Origin: Ch67 sp041395845
GTDB lineage: Bacteria > Pseudomonadota > Gammaproteobacteria > Pseudomonadales > Ketobacteraceae
Length of the DNA: 64,000 nt
Assembly: GCA_041395845.1 (NCBI GenBank)
Contig: JAWKZS010000004.1
Coordinates: forward strand, 1-64,000
Reading direction: 5' to 3'
The position numbers and the translations under genes are program-made. Below are positions 1-8,900 of the stretch, piece by piece. The number at the start of each line of letters is the position of its first letter. Position 1 is the first letter of the stretch. The notes under the pieces were generated by a model. The model worked only from the letters and a program-made list of their open reading frames with translations, was not told where the DNA came from and did not search any database.

Positions 1-1
1 T

Positions 2-2044
2 GCCAGCCTGTTGCAGGATCTGCCAGGGGTGAATCTGTCAGGTGCTGGCGGCGTGTCCAGCCTGCCCGTGATCCACGGCATGGCGGATGACCGCGTGCGT
101 ACGCTGGTGAACGGCATGGACCTGACCTCGTCGTGCCCCAATCACATGAATCCGGCGCTGTCTTACCTTGATCCACGCCAGGTAGGTGAGGTGCAGGTCT
201 ATGCGGGTGTGACGCCGGTGAGTGTGGGTGGCGACAGCATCGGTGGATCTGTTGTGGTGGAAGCGGAAAAGCCCCGTTTCGCTGCCAAAAACGAAACGCT
301 CACCGAGGCTGAAGTGGGTGGGTTCTATCGCAGTAACGGCCATGCCCGTGGCACCCACGCCAATGCCACCTTTGCCACGGGCCAGGTCAGTGTGCGCTAT
401 GACGGCGCCGCATCCGAGTCAGCCAACTATCATGCCGCCGACGATTTTAAAGACTTCACCGAAACCGGTCGGCCTGGTCACACCCTGCCGAAAGACGAAG
501 TGGGTTCCACCGCCTATGAGGCCATCAACCAGTCGCTGAGTCTGGCGCTGCAGCAGGATGTTCATCTGGTGGAGTTGCAGGCATCTCACCAGAACATTCC
601 GTTCGAAAATTTTCCCAACCAGCGCATGGACATGACGGGTAACAAGAGTGACCAGTTCAATCTGCGTTACACCCAGGAACGGGAGTGGGGCCAGTGGCGT
701 GCGCAGGTGTTCCAGGAAAAGACCCGCCATGAAATGGATTTTGGTGACGACAAACGTTTCTGGTATGGCGCGGCGTCGGCGGGTGGCTTTCCATGCTCCC
801 CGATTGGTATGACGTGCGCGTCCGGCATGCCGATGGAAACCGAAGGTGAAACACTGGGCGTCAAGCTGGGTAGTGATATCGCGCTGACGGATCAGGATGT
901 GTTGCGTCTGGGTATGGAGTACGTGGCCTATGACCTCGATGATTTCTGGCCGCCTTCGGGTGGCATGATGTCGCCCGGTACGTTCTGGAATATCCGCGAC
1001 GGCGAACGTGATCGTTACGCGGTATTCGCCGAGTGGGACGCTACCTTCAGTGAGCAGTGGCAATCCTCCATGGGCCTGCGGCATGAGCTGGTGCGCATGG
1101 ATGCCGGTGATGCCGAGGGCTATAACACCTCGCCGATGGCCATGGGTAATCAGTATGCCGACATGATGGCGTTCAATGCACGCAACCATCAGCAGACCGA
1201 TGAAAACTGGGATGCCACCTTCCTGGTGCGCTTCGTGCCCAACGCCAATGCCCGTTACGAAGTCGCCCTGGCGCAGAAAACCCGTTCCCCCAATCTGTAT
1301 GAGCGCTACACCTGGTCCACCTGGACCATGGCGGCAGTGATGAACAATTTCGTGGGTGACGGTAACGGTTATGTGGGCACGGTCGATCTGGATCCGGAGG
1401 AGGCCCGCACCCTGAGTCTGTCCGCCGACTGGCATGATGCTGACCAGAAACGCTGGCAGCTGACGGTCACGCCGTATTCCACCTGGGTGGAAAATTATAT
1501 CGACGCGGTGTGCAATGGCGTTTGCGTGGAAGATCAGTTCAACGTGTTGCGCTATACCAACCAGACAGCGCGCCTGTACGGTGTGGACGTTTCCGGTCGA
1601 GTGGTGCTGGTGGATGCTGCGCAGGCTGGCAGTCTGACCCTGAGCGGGCTGATCGATTACACCCGTGGCAAAAACGAAGACAGCAAGGACGACCTCTACA
1701 ACATCATGCCGCTGAACGAAAAGCTGATGCTGACCCACAGCCTCGGCGGCTGGAGCAACGTTTTTGAAGCCCAGCATGTCAGCGCCAAGGAGGATGTGTC
1801 CGATGTGCGCAACGAGATCGCCACCAAGTCCTACACCTTGTACAACCTGCGCAGCCGCTATGAGTGGCAGCAGGTGCAGCTGGAAGTCGGCGTGGAAAAC
1901 CTGTTCGACAAGTTCTATAGCTTGCCGCTAGGTGGCGCTTACGTGGGACAGGGCACCACCATGTCGATCAATGGTGTGCCGTGGGGAATCGCGGTGCCCG
2001 GTGCCGGGCGCTCGATCTATACCGCGCTGTCGATCAGTATCTGA
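2..2044 (+). CDS. TonB-dependent outer-membrane receptor, OprC/NosA-like copper type (5' end cut off)
   Basis: The reading frame is open from the window edge, so the signal peptide, TonB box and start of the plug are missing. About 680 residues are visible: the end of a plug domain, then a 22-strand-type beta barrel ending in a TonB-receptor C-terminus (ENLFDKFY near the end). Counting from the first visible Met (position 11), the plug has a CPNHM stretch at residues 42-46 and the barrel has HEM at 240-242. These match the CxxxM and HxM copper-ligand pairs known for Pseudomonas OprC. Met-rich outer loops (GGMMSPG; MAMGNQYADMM) fit copper binding. The inferred role is copper uptake across the outer membrane, energised by TonB. 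The receptor class is certain; the copper specificity is inferred from the motifs. Confidence 0.85.
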   Translation, partial: ASLLQDLPGVNLSGAGGVSSLPVIHGMADDRVRTLVNGMDLTSSCPNHMNPALSYLDPRQVGEVQVYAGVTPVSVGGDSIGGSVVVEAEKPRFAAKNETLTEAEVGGFYRSNGHARGTHANATFATGQVSVRYDGAASESANYHAADDFKDFTETGRPGHTLPKDEVGSTAYEAINQSLSLALQQDVHLVELQASHQNIPFENFPNQRMDMTGNKSDQFNLRYTQEREWGQWRAQVFQEKTRHEMDFGDDKRFWYGAASAGGFPCSPIGMTCASGMPMETEGETLGVKLGSDIALTDQDVLRLGMEYVAYDLDDFWPPSGGMMSPGTFWNIRDGERDRYAVFAEWDATFSEQWQSSMGLRHELVRMDAGDAEGYNTSPMAMGNQYADMMAFNARNHQQTDENWDATFLVRFVPNANARYEVALAQKTRSPNLYERYTWSTWTMAAVMNNFVGDGNGYVGTVDLDPEEARTLSLSADWHDADQKRWQLTVTPYSTWVENYIDAVCNGVCVEDQFNVLRYTNQTARLYGVDVSGRVVLVDAAQAGSLTLSGLIDYTRGKNEDSKDDLYNIMPLNEKLMLTHSLGGWSNVFEAQHVSAKEDVSDVRNEIATKSYTLYNLRSRYEWQQVQLEVGVENLFDKFYSLPLGGAYVGQGTTMSINGVPWGIAVPGAGRSIYTALSISI

Positions 2045-2054
2045 AAATGAAACA

Positions 2055-2082
2055 GGCTGCGTGCGCGGGATGGCACGCAGCC
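2055..2082. terminator. Bidirectional hairpin between convergent genes
   Basis: A perfect 10-bp inverted repeat (GGCTGCGTGC / GCACGCAGCC, loop of 8) lies in the 47-bp gap between the receptor stop and the stop of the convergent nitronate monooxygenase. A short T-rich stretch follows on the minus strand only. Placement between convergent genes supports transcription termination. Confidence 0.6.
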
Positions 2083-2091
2083 CGGTTCAGC

Positions 2092-3054
2092 TTACTTGCC
2101 GCAAACGCGGGCTTTGGCTGCCTTGTATTCTGCCGTCAGCTTGGCAATGAAATCCGCCGCGCTGGTGACTTCCTTGATGGCGCCGATACCCTGGCCCGAG
2201 CCCCAGATATCCTTCCACGCCTTGACCTTGGTGTTGCCACCAGAGCCGAAATTCATCGCGCTGGGATCGGATTCCGGCAAGTTGTCCGGGTCCATGCCCG
2301 CTGCTTCAATGGAGGAGCGCAGGTAGTTGCCGTGGATGCCGGTGAACAGGTTGGAGTACACGATGTCGCCGGCGTTGCTGGCGACGATAGCCTGTTTGTA
2401 GGCTTCCACCGCATTGGCTTCGTGGGTGGCGATAAAGGCCGATCCCATGTACGCCAGATCCGCGCCCAGGGCCTGGGCTGCCAGGATCGCGCTGCCCGAG
2501 GCGATGCTGCCGGACAGGATGATCGGGCCATCGAACCATTCCCGGGTTTCCTGCACCAGTGCAAAGGGTGACTGGGTGCCAGCATGACCGCCGGCGCCGG
2601 CGCACACCAGAATCAGGCCGTCAGCCCCTTTCTCGATGGCCTTGCGGGCGAATTTCTGGTCGATGACATCGTGCAGCACGATACCGCCGTAGGAATGGAT
2701 GGCTTCATTCACATCCTGACGGGCGCCCAGTGATGTGATTACGATGGGCACCTTGTACTTCACGCACATTTCCACGTCGTGCTGCAGGCGGTCGTTGGAC
2801 TTGTGCACGATCTGGTTGACGGCAAACGGCGCCGACGGTGCTTCCGGATGGGCCGCATCGTATTCCGCCAGTTCCCGGGTGATCCGCTCCAGCCACTCTT
2901 CCAGCACCGGCCCGGGGCGGGCGTTCAGGGCCGGGAAAGAACCGACGATGCCGGCCTTGCACTGGGCAATCACCAGATCGGGATTGGAAATGATGAACAG
3001 CGGGGACCCGATAACGGGCAGACGCAGACGGTCGAAAATTGCAGGTAATGCCAT
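2092..3054 (-). CDS. Nitronate monooxygenase / 2-nitropropane dioxygenase family FMN protein
   Basis: A 320-residue TIM-barrel flavoprotein of the NPD family. N-terminal LRLPVIGSPLFIISNP and the central GGHAGTQSPF and GADLAYMGSAFIAT segments are the FMN- and phosphate-binding signatures. These enzymes oxidise alkyl nitronates (such as propionate-3-nitronate) to carbonyl compounds plus nitrite or nitrate in the cytoplasm. The start at 3054 is chosen because AGGAG lies just upstream of it and the homologous region begins there; the frame stays open about 80 bases further upstream. The gene is convergent with the TonB receptor and divergent from nhaA. Its physiological substrate cannot be read from the sequence. 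Confidence 0.85.
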   Translation of the reverse strand: MALPAIFDRLRLPVIGSPLFIISNPDLVIAQCKAGIVGSFPALNARPGPVLEEWLERITRELAEYDAAHPEAPSAPFAVNQIVHKSNDRLQHDVEMCVKYKVPIVITSLGARQDVNEAIHSYGGIVLHDVIDQKFARKAIEKGADGLILVCAGAGGHAGTQSPFALVQETREWFDGPIILSGSIASGSAILAAQALGADLAYMGSAFIATHEANAVEAYKQAIVASNAGDIVYSNLFTGIHGNYLRSSIEAAGMDPDNLPESDPSAMNFGSGGNTKVKAWKDIWGSGQGIGAIKEVTSAADFIAKLTAEYKAAKARVCGK

Positions 3055-3163
3055 AGCGATACTCCTGGGTTGAAGCCTTAACTCTATGCTGGACTGGTTT
3101 AAATTCAAGCAGTTGCCATGTTCCCGGCGCGACACTTTATGCTCTTCGGCGAGCCGATTTTAC

Positions 3164-3191
3164 TTGGCATGTTATGTCGATGGGTTATGCT
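3164..3191 (+). promoter_or_regulatory. Candidate sigma-70 promoter of nhaA
   Basis: TTGGCA at 3164-3169 and TATGCT at 3186-3191 are separated by 16 bp and lie about 35 bp before the nhaA start codon. The match is partial (four of six bases in the -10), so this is a guess from position and spacing. Confidence 0.35.
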
Positions 3192-3224
3192 GTTGATTAT
3201 GTGCAACAAATAATGAGGTTTGGA

Positions 3225-4406
3225 ATGGCCACAGCAATGCAACGGTTTTTCAAGCTGGAATCGGCAAGCGGCATCCTGCTGATGGTGGCGACGATGCTGG
3301 CGCTTTTGCTGGCAAACAGCAATCTAGCCTATGTGTACAACGCCCTGCTGGATACGCCGGTGGCCATTGTGATTGGCAAGCTCAGTATCCACAAGCCCCT
3401 GCTGCTCTGGATCAACGACGGTCTGATGGCCGTGTTTTTTTTCACGGTCGGTCTGGAAATCAAACGCGAAGTCCTGCACGGGGAACTGTCATCGCCCAGC
3501 AAGGTGGTATTGCCGATTGTGGGCGCCATCGGCGGGATGGCTGCGCCGGCACTGATTTACAGCTATATCAACTGGGGTGATGAAGCGGCGATGCGGGGAT
3601 GGGCGATTCCCTCTGCTACCGATATCGCGTTCGCGCTGGGCGTGCTGTCCTTGCTGGGCAAGCGGGTGCCACCGGCGCTGAAAGTGTTCCTGCTGACACT
3701 GGCGATCACCGATGACCTGGGTGCGATCATCATCATTGCGCTGTTCTACACGACGGATCTGTCCACCCTGTCCCTGACCGTGGCCACCGGTTCCATCCTG
3801 GTGTTGCTGCTGATGAACATGCGTGGCGTGCAGGGCGTATCGCCGTACATTCTGGTTGGTCTGGTGCTCTGGACGGCGGTACTGAAGTCCGGGGTGCATG
3901 CGACGCTGGCGGGTGTGATTCTGGGCCTGATTATTCCTGCAACCGGCCGGGACGAAAATGGTCGCAACAGTCTGGAACGGCTGGAGCACGAACTGCACGG
4001 CCCGGTGTCCTTCGTCATCCTGCCGCTGTTTGCCTTTGCCAATACCGGTCTGTCCCTGGCCGGACTGACGCTCGACAGCCTGCTGCATCCGGTCCCGCTT
4101 GGCATCGCGCTGGGCCTGTTTCTGGGTAACCAGTTCGGTGTGTTCACCCTGTGTTTCGTGGCGGTCAAACTGGGCCTCGCCCGTCTTCCCACCGGTGTGG
4201 GCTGGAAGGAAATGTACGGTGTGTCCTGCCTGTGCGGTATCGGTTTCACCATGAGTCTTTTCATCAGCTCGCTTGCCTTCACCGAGGGCCAGCACTTTGC
4301 GATGAATGATCGCTTGGGGATTCTGACGGGCAGTCTGCTGTCCGCCGTGGTGGGATATTGCCTGCTGAACTGGCTGTTACCCAAGACGCCGGCCGACAGC
4401 CGGTAA
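3225..4406 (+). CDS. nhaA: Na+/H+ antiporter NhaA
   Basis: A 393-residue inner-membrane protein with about 12 hydrophobic segments, the usual NhaA length. It shows the family signatures: FFFTVGLEIKREV, the SATDIAFALGVLSLLG segment and the ITDDLGAII motif carrying the two adjacent aspartates that bind Na+ and H+. NhaA exchanges two H+ in for one Na+ (or Li+) out, giving pH homeostasis and sodium tolerance, as expected in a marine bacterium. The frame is open from 3174, but ATG 3225 is preferred because it has GAGG upstream and begins the homologous region (MATAMQRFFKLE). Confidence 0.95.
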   Translation: MATAMQRFFKLESASGILLMVATMLALLLANSNLAYVYNALLDTPVAIVIGKLSIHKPLLLWINDGLMAVFFFTVGLEIKREVLHGELSSPSKVVLPIVGAIGGMAAPALIYSYINWGDEAAMRGWAIPSATDIAFALGVLSLLGKRVPPALKVFLLTLAITDDLGAIIIIALFYTTDLSTLSLTVATGSILVLLLMNMRGVQGVSPYILVGLVLWTAVLKSGVHATLAGVILGLIIPATGRDENGRNSLERLEHELHGPVSFVILPLFAFANTGLSLAGLTLDSLLHPVPLGIALGLFLGNQFGVFTLCFVAVKLGLARLPTGVGWKEMYGVSCLCGIGFTMSLFISSLAFTEGQHFAMNDRLGILTGSLLSAVVGYCLLNWLLPKTPADSR

Positions 4407-4477
4407 TGGCGGATACCGGCCGGGCGCCGTATCATGGGGCAACGGCCGGACGGCCCAACAATAAAAACGACGGGGGA

Positions 4478-4603
4478 ATGACAATGAAACCATGGTTGAT
4501 GAGCGGCTTGTTGCTGGTGTCGGCGTTGCTGCTGAGTGGGTGCACCACCTGTGACGTGGCGTTGTGGCTGGGTAATGATGTGTGTGAGATTGGTGGTTAC
4601 TGA
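4478..4603 (+). CDS. Small lipoprotein, 41 residues
   Basis: A short gene after nhaA. It encodes MTMKPW, a hydrophobic stretch and a textbook lipobox LLLSGC, then only about 19 mature residues with two further cysteines (CTTCDVALWLGNDVCEIGGY). A GGGGG run lies just upstream and would suit either ATG 4478 or ATG 4484. Signal peptidase II cleavage and lipidation at Cys22 are inferred. It resembles the small YhfL/YceK-like lipoproteins in general form but I do not recognise a named family. A strong terminator follows. Confidence 0.65.
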   Translation: MTMKPWLMSGLLLVSALLLSGCTTCDVALWLGNDVCEIGGY

Positions 4604-4626
4604 GCAGTATTCAGATCCTGTTCAAC

Positions 4627-4662
4627 AAAAAGGCCGGCCCTGTTATCAGCGCCGGCCTTTTT
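4627..4662. terminator. Strong bidirectional intrinsic terminator
   Basis: AAAAAGGCCGGC (4627-4638) and GCCGGCCTTTTT (4651-4662) form a perfect 12-bp inverted repeat with a 12-nt loop. Each strand has a GC stem followed by a T run. It separates the small lipoprotein gene from the convergent SDR gene. Confidence 0.9.
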
Positions 4663-4673
4663 GTTGGTGAACG

Positions 4674-5702
4674 TCAGGCTCGACGTTGCTGGACATCGTG
4701 TACCGGGCAGCCTGATGGCGCGGCGCTGGCATCGGCAGGTTTGGCAGCGCTGTCCGCGATGGACACCGCTTCGACCGGCTTTGCCTTCGCCGCTTCATAA
4801 CTGGCAGGCGGCTGTTCATACACCGTCTGATAGCTGCAGTTGACGATGGATTCCGAGGTCTTCGGCAGAATGTAATACATCAGCAGGGCGCCCTTGCCCA
4901 TGATGCCCAGCTTGCGCTTGTTCTGGGTGATGATCACATCCAGCATCCACTTCACCGCCGTTTCCGGCGACATCACCGGCATGTAATCGTAAATCTTGGT
5001 GGGCGCGATCATCGGCGTGCGCACCAGCGGATAATTGATGGTGGAGAAGCGCACGTTGGTATGGGCGAATTCGTTTGCCGCGACCCAGCTCCAGCCTTCC
5101 AGTGCCCACTTGGACGACAGATAGGCCGAGAAGCGGGCAGGATTCGCCTGCACACCGACAGTGGACACGTTGATGATGTGACCGTCATTGCGCTCTAGCA
5201 TGCCGGGCAGCAGATTCATCGCCATGCGAATCGAACCGAAATAGTTCAGCTGCATCGTGCGTTCGTAATCGTGGAAACGGTCGAAGGTGAACTTGATCGA
5301 ACGGCGGATGGAACGGCCCGCATTGTTGATCAGGATATCCACCCGGCCGTGGTCGCGCTGCGCTTCCTGGCAGATACGATCGCAGTCTTCCATCGAGGTC
5401 AGGTTGCCCGGATAGATGAAGGCCTTGCCGCCACGATTGCGGATTTCCTGGGCCAGTTCTTCCAGTTTGTCCTGGTTGCGCGCTACCAGCAGCAGGGTGG
5501 CACCGGCAGTGGCCAGCTTGTGGGCCACCTGGGCACCGATACCGGAGCTGGCACCGGTCAGCAGCACCACTTTGCCATTCACCCGCTCATGCAGGGCATC
5601 GGTTGGCTTGACGATGCTTTTGACATTCCATACCCAGTGATCCTTCGCGCGTTTGAAATAGGGCAGGATCTTGGGGACTCTGAATTTCACTTGATTGGAC
5701 AT
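4674..5702 (-). CDS. Short-chain dehydrogenase, equivalent to the C-terminal half of wax-ester fatty-acyl reductases
   Basis: A 342-residue classical SDR. It has the NAD(P)-binding TGASSGIG (about residues 49-56), NNAG, and a catalytic Ser...YLSSK. The run SIRRSIKFTFDRFHDYERT, then MQLNYFGS and RTPMIAPTKIYD, closely matches the C-terminal domain of the Marinobacter fatty-acyl-CoA reductase Maqu_2507. There this domain is fused behind an epimerase-like domain. Here it is a separate gene starting 18 bases after the partner gene (5721-6865), so the pair likely forms one functional reductase. Reduction of acyl-CoA or fatty aldehyde to fatty alcohol for wax esters is the inferred role. The Pro/Ala-rich tail with SGCPVHD is not part of the fold. 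Confidence 0.8.
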   Translation of the reverse strand: MSNQVKFRVPKILPYFKRAKDHWVWNVKSIVKPTDALHERVNGKVVLLTGASSGIGAQVAHKLATAGATLLLVARNQDKLEELAQEIRNRGGKAFIYPGNLTSMEDCDRICQEAQRDHGRVDILINNAGRSIRRSIKFTFDRFHDYERTMQLNYFGSIRMAMNLLPGMLERNDGHIINVSTVGVQANPARFSAYLSSKWALEGWSWVAANEFAHTNVRFSTINYPLVRTPMIAPTKIYDYMPVMSPETAVKWMLDVIITQNKRKLGIMGKGALLMYYILPKTSESIVNCSYQTVYEQPPASYEAAKAKPVEAVSIADSAAKPADASAAPSGCPVHDVQQRRA

Positions 5703-5720
5703 GGTGGTTTCCCGCGTGAT

Positions 5721-6865
5721 TCAAGCGTTGGTTGACAGTTGTCGGACGAAGGCGCGGCTTTTGCGATCCGGATCGAGGTGCTCGCTCCAGTAGTGCCATA
5801 GCGTTGCCAGATAATCTTCCAGCAGGGGCGGTGCAATGCCGCTGCCGGCCAGTGCTGCAGCCGTGTTGCTGCGGTCGTACGTGGTTGGATAGGTCACAAA
5901 GCCCAGGGCAGAGTGGGGCAGGTCAAGCGCCTTCAGCACTTTCGCCAGCAGTACCTGCACCGGTTTCAGCTGGCCGATCCGGCTCATCAGCTGCAGCGGC
6001 CAGCCCTGAATCCAGCGGTTGGGAATCTGCAGTGAAAATGCCGGCGCATCTGCCACTTCCGCCACCAGATTCAGCAGCTCACCCAGCGTGTAATGACGCT
6101 CTGCGGTCAGGTGAAAGCACTGGCCATCCAGTCCGGGCTGATGAGCAATGACATCCATGGCCTGCACCACATAATCCACTGGCACGATATTGAACTGACC
6201 ACCTTCGATACCGATCAGCGGAAACCAGCGTGGCAGTTTGTCGTGCAGCTGCTGCATGATCTTGAACAGGAAATAGGGACCGTCGATCTTGTCCATCGCG
6301 CCGGTCTGCGAATGACCCGCCACCATGGGCGGACGATAGAGCCGGAACGGAAGGTTGCATTCCTCGCGCACGCATTTTTCCGCCAGATGTTTGGTGCGGA
6401 AATAAGGATCGTCCAGCCCGGTAGCCTGCTCAAACATATTTTCGTTGAAGCGGCCGGGATAGGTGCCTGCCACGGCGATGGAGCTGGTGTGATGGAAACA
6501 CCCCGCCTGCATGGCTTCTGCCGCCGCGATGGCATTGCGGGTGCCCTGAACATTGGTGCGCTCCTGGGCCACCGCGTCGGTATTTTTTCAGGTCGTAGAT
6601 GGCGACCAGATGGAAGAAGTGGTCGATGTTGCCCCGCAGTGCGTCAAGGTCCTGTTCGCTGATGCCGAGGCAGGGTTGCGTCAGCATCCCCGTGACCGGC
6701 ACGACGCGATCGTCTGCAATCTTGCAGTTCCGACGCAATCTGGCGCAGGCGGGCTTCTGACCCCGGCCGTACCAATGCATACACCATTGAATTATCGTGC
6801 TTGAGCAGCTCGGCCAGCAGAAAGCGGCCAATGAAGCCGGTAGCCCCGGTGACAAAATAGCGCAT
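5721..6865 (-). pseudogene. Fatty-acyl reductase N-terminal domain (NAD_binding_4 / extended SDR), broken by two apparent frameshifts
   Basis: Read from 6865, the gene starts MRYFVTGATGFIGRFLL, the Rossmann motif of acyl reductases. The frame is lost near 6723-6731: removing one A from CAAG restores ELQIADDRVVPV. It is lost again in a run of six T (A on the coding strand) at 6584-6589: removing one base restores IYDLKNTDAVAQERTNVQGT. After that a 270-residue intact frame runs to 5721 (SSIAVAG, YFRTKH, YRPPMVAGHSQTGAMDKIDGPY). The repaired product of about 380 residues aligns with the N-terminal half of Maqu_2507-type reductases. Homopolymer position makes sequencing error plausible; a true pseudogene is the alternative. 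It is divergent from a TetR gene across a palindrome. Confidence 0.8.
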
Positions 6866-6880
6866 GGGAGGCAGTCAAAA

Positions 6881-6900
6881 TAACTAACAAGTGTTAGTTA
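6881..6900. promoter_or_regulatory. Candidate TetR operator between the acyl reductase and its regulator
   Basis: A perfect 8-bp inverted repeat (TAACTAAC and GTTAGTTA, spacer AAGT) lies 16 bp upstream of the reductase start. A looser half-site (GTTAG) recurs just before 7001. Its size and position between divergent genes suit binding by the adjacent FabR-like TetR protein. Confidence 0.6.
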
Positions 6901-7024
6901 AATTAATTGTGGATGGCCCTGATGTCAATATACAATGGATAAATATCGCCCAGTATTAGCCGGTTTTTCGCCGCTCGACTGCAAACTTACCGTTCGTTAG
7001 ATGGAAACATTCCAGGACGCGCCG

Positions 7025-7693
7025 ATGCCCAGTAGCCCTGCCACCCAGCCCCGTTCCCGTGCCGATCGCAAGCAGGACACGCGACGCCGGATTCTGGACG
7101 CGGCCCTGCGTCTGGTGGAGGAGGGGCGTTCACCCACGGCGCTGGGTCTGCGCGAGGTCGCCCGGGAAGCGGGTATGGCGGCGCCGTCCATTTACAACCA
7201 CTTTGCCGACATGGAAGAACTGGGGTTGGCGCTGGTGGATGAATCCCTGATCCGGTTGCGTGCCATCGCCCGTTCCGCCCGCAATGAAATGCACGACAGC
7301 AATCTGCAGCAGGTGCTCAAGGTGCTGCTGCGGCAGTTTCTGGTCTACATGAACAAATACGAACCGGTGCTGCGGCTGCTGATCCAGCAGTATTTCAATC
7401 CCAATCCGGAATACCGCAAGACCATCCGCCGGGAACTGGCCATCATGCAGGACGATCTGGCGGACAACCTGCGGCAGGCCGCGCAACAGAAAGGCGCTGG
7501 CGGGACCGATTATGAAACCGAATCAGAAGCCATTCTGTCGCTGTTGATCGTTTATATACTGGATGCCCTCAATCTGGATAACGATGAGCGGGAAACCCGT
7601 CTGGCTCGGCTGGAACGTCAACTGCTGATGCTGGTGGCGGGCAGTCGTGCGCTGGGCGGACAGGACCTGCGCAGCCTCAGGGCACCAGAATGA
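7025..7693 (+). CDS. TetR-family regulator, FabR-like
   Basis: A 222-residue regulator with an N-terminal helix-turn-helix (LGLREVAREAGMAAPSIYNHFADMEELGLALVDES in two halves). It closely follows the FabR pattern of LREVAREAGI..SFYRHF..ELGL.MVDES. FabR-type proteins sense acyl thioesters and control fatty-acid genes. The divergent partner here is a fatty-acyl reductase, so repression of that pair is the likely job. ATG 7025 is preferred over ATG 7001 because AGGA lies 7 bp before it. The 3' end overlaps the convergent quinone oxidoreductase gene by 17 bp. Confidence 0.8.
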   Translation: MPSSPATQPRSRADRKQDTRRRILDAALRLVEEGRSPTALGLREVAREAGMAAPSIYNHFADMEELGLALVDESLIRLRAIARSARNEMHDSNLQQVLKVLLRQFLVYMNKYEPVLRLLIQQYFNPNPEYRKTIRRELAIMQDDLADNLRQAAQQKGAGGTDYETESEAILSLLIVYILDALNLDNDERETRLARLERQLLMLVAGSRALGGQDLRSLRAPE

Positions 7694-8690
7694 CTTTGCC
7701 CGTGTTGCCGCGCGCCTCGACATAGCGGTGCGCGTCGGCGGCTTGCGCGAAGGCAAACACCTTATCCACGTGGGGGCGAATCCAGCCCGCCTCGAAGCCG
7801 GCCATGATCGATTCCATCCAGTGGCGTACCTTCTCTTGCTCGCTCCACAGGTGGCCCAGATTCACCCCGAACACGCCTTTGTTGGCATTCATCAGGCCGA
7901 ACGGGTGAAAGAACGGGGTCCTGACCGCCATTTTGACCAGTGACAGTTTGTTGCCCCGGCCCTCAGACGCGGATGAAATTCCGAACATGCCGAGTCGGCC
8001 GGTACTGCGAAGATGCTGGTAACTCTTGCGGAAGTGATCGCCGCCAATCGGGTCGATAATCAGGTCGGCGCCTTTGTTGCCGGTCAGTCGCTGCAGGGCG
8101 GGTGCCCAGTCTTCCGTGCGGTAATCGATACCGTGATGCATGCCGCGTTCCTGCAGAAACCCGTGCTTGCGCGCGCTGGCGGTACCAATGATGGTGGCAC
8201 CAATGTGCGAGGCAATGTCGATGGCGGCCAGGCCCACGCCGCTCCCGGCATTGTGGATTAACAGGGTTTCTCCGGCATTCAGGCTTCCCATCACCACCAG
8301 CAGTTGCCAGGCGGTCAGGTAATTCACCGGGAGCGCGGCAGCCTGCTCAAAACTCATGGTGGCCGGCTTGCTGAAGACATGTGCTATGGGCACCACAACC
8401 GTATCGGACTGGCCGCCGAAGCGGGTCAGTGCAACGACCTCACCATCCAGCCAGTGCGCATCAGTCTGGCTGCCGACCGCATCGACAATGCCGGCCACTT
8501 CATAGCCAACCGTGCAGGGTAATGCGGGGGCATCCGGATACAGCCCTTTACGGGCCATGATGTCCGCAAAATTCAGCCCCGCCGCACGCACCCGGATGCG
8601 CACTTCGCCGGGGCCGGGCGAGGGATCTGCGCTTTCTTGTACTTGCAGGACGTCGGGTTTGCCGGTTCGGGTGATCACGATGCGCTTCAT
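7677..8690 (-). CDS. Zinc-free MDR quinone oxidoreductase / enoyl reductase-like
   Basis: A 337-residue medium-chain dehydrogenase/reductase. The N-terminal GroES-like domain has GPGEVRIRVRAAGLNFADIMARKGLY and VGYEVAGIVDAVG, the VAT-1/QOR signature. The central Rossmann fold has HNAGSGVGLAAIDIA. The catalytic-zinc cysteine and histidine of alcohol dehydrogenases are absent, as in quinone oxidoreductases. It probably reduces quinones or alpha,beta-unsaturated carbonyls with NADPH. It overlaps the TetR gene tail-to-tail. A perfect palindrome upstream suggests control by a TetR-type repressor, perhaps not the neighbouring one since the half-sites differ. Confidence 0.85.
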   Translation of the reverse strand: MKRIVITRTGKPDVLQVQESADPSPGPGEVRIRVRAAGLNFADIMARKGLYPDAPALPCTVGYEVAGIVDAVGSQTDAHWLDGEVVALTRFGGQSDTVVVPIAHVFSKPATMSFEQAAALPVNYLTAWQLLVVMGSLNAGETLLIHNAGSGVGLAAIDIASHIGATIIGTASARKHGFLQERGMHHGIDYRTEDWAPALQRLTGNKGADLIIDPIGGDHFRKSYQHLRSTGRLGMFGISSASEGRGNKLSLVKMAVRTPFFHPFGLMNANKGVFGVNLGHLWSEQEKVRHWMESIMAGFEAGWIRPHVDKVFAFAQAADAHRYVEARGNTGKVILVP

Positions 8691-8736
8691 GGGAAATGGC
8701 TCCAGTTTCCGGGCAGGTTCGGATGTTGAAATTATA

Positions 8737-8764
8737 CGATAGTTTGATAACTGTCAAACTATCG
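8737..8764. promoter_or_regulatory. Perfect 11-bp inverted repeat, candidate repressor operator
   Basis: CGATAGTTTGA and TCAAACTATCG flank a 6-bp spacer (TAACTG), 46 bp upstream of the quinone oxidoreductase start. GTTTGA/TCAAAC arms of this kind are typical of TetR-family operators. No second regulator gene is adjacent. Confidence 0.65.
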
Positions 8765-8900
8765 ATGGCTGCGGGACTGGCCGGTAGCGGGTGTGACCAA
8801 TGTCACTAAAGCGATTGTTTTATCCAGTGAATGTGCCTAGTCTTGTTTGATCAACATGAGTTGGCGGGTCCCCTTTGATCTGCCCCCAGGACGCTATTCC

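Noticed and set aside
419..1777. A 452-residue minus-strand frame inside the TonB receptor
   Set aside because: Shadow of the receptor gene, with no domain seen.
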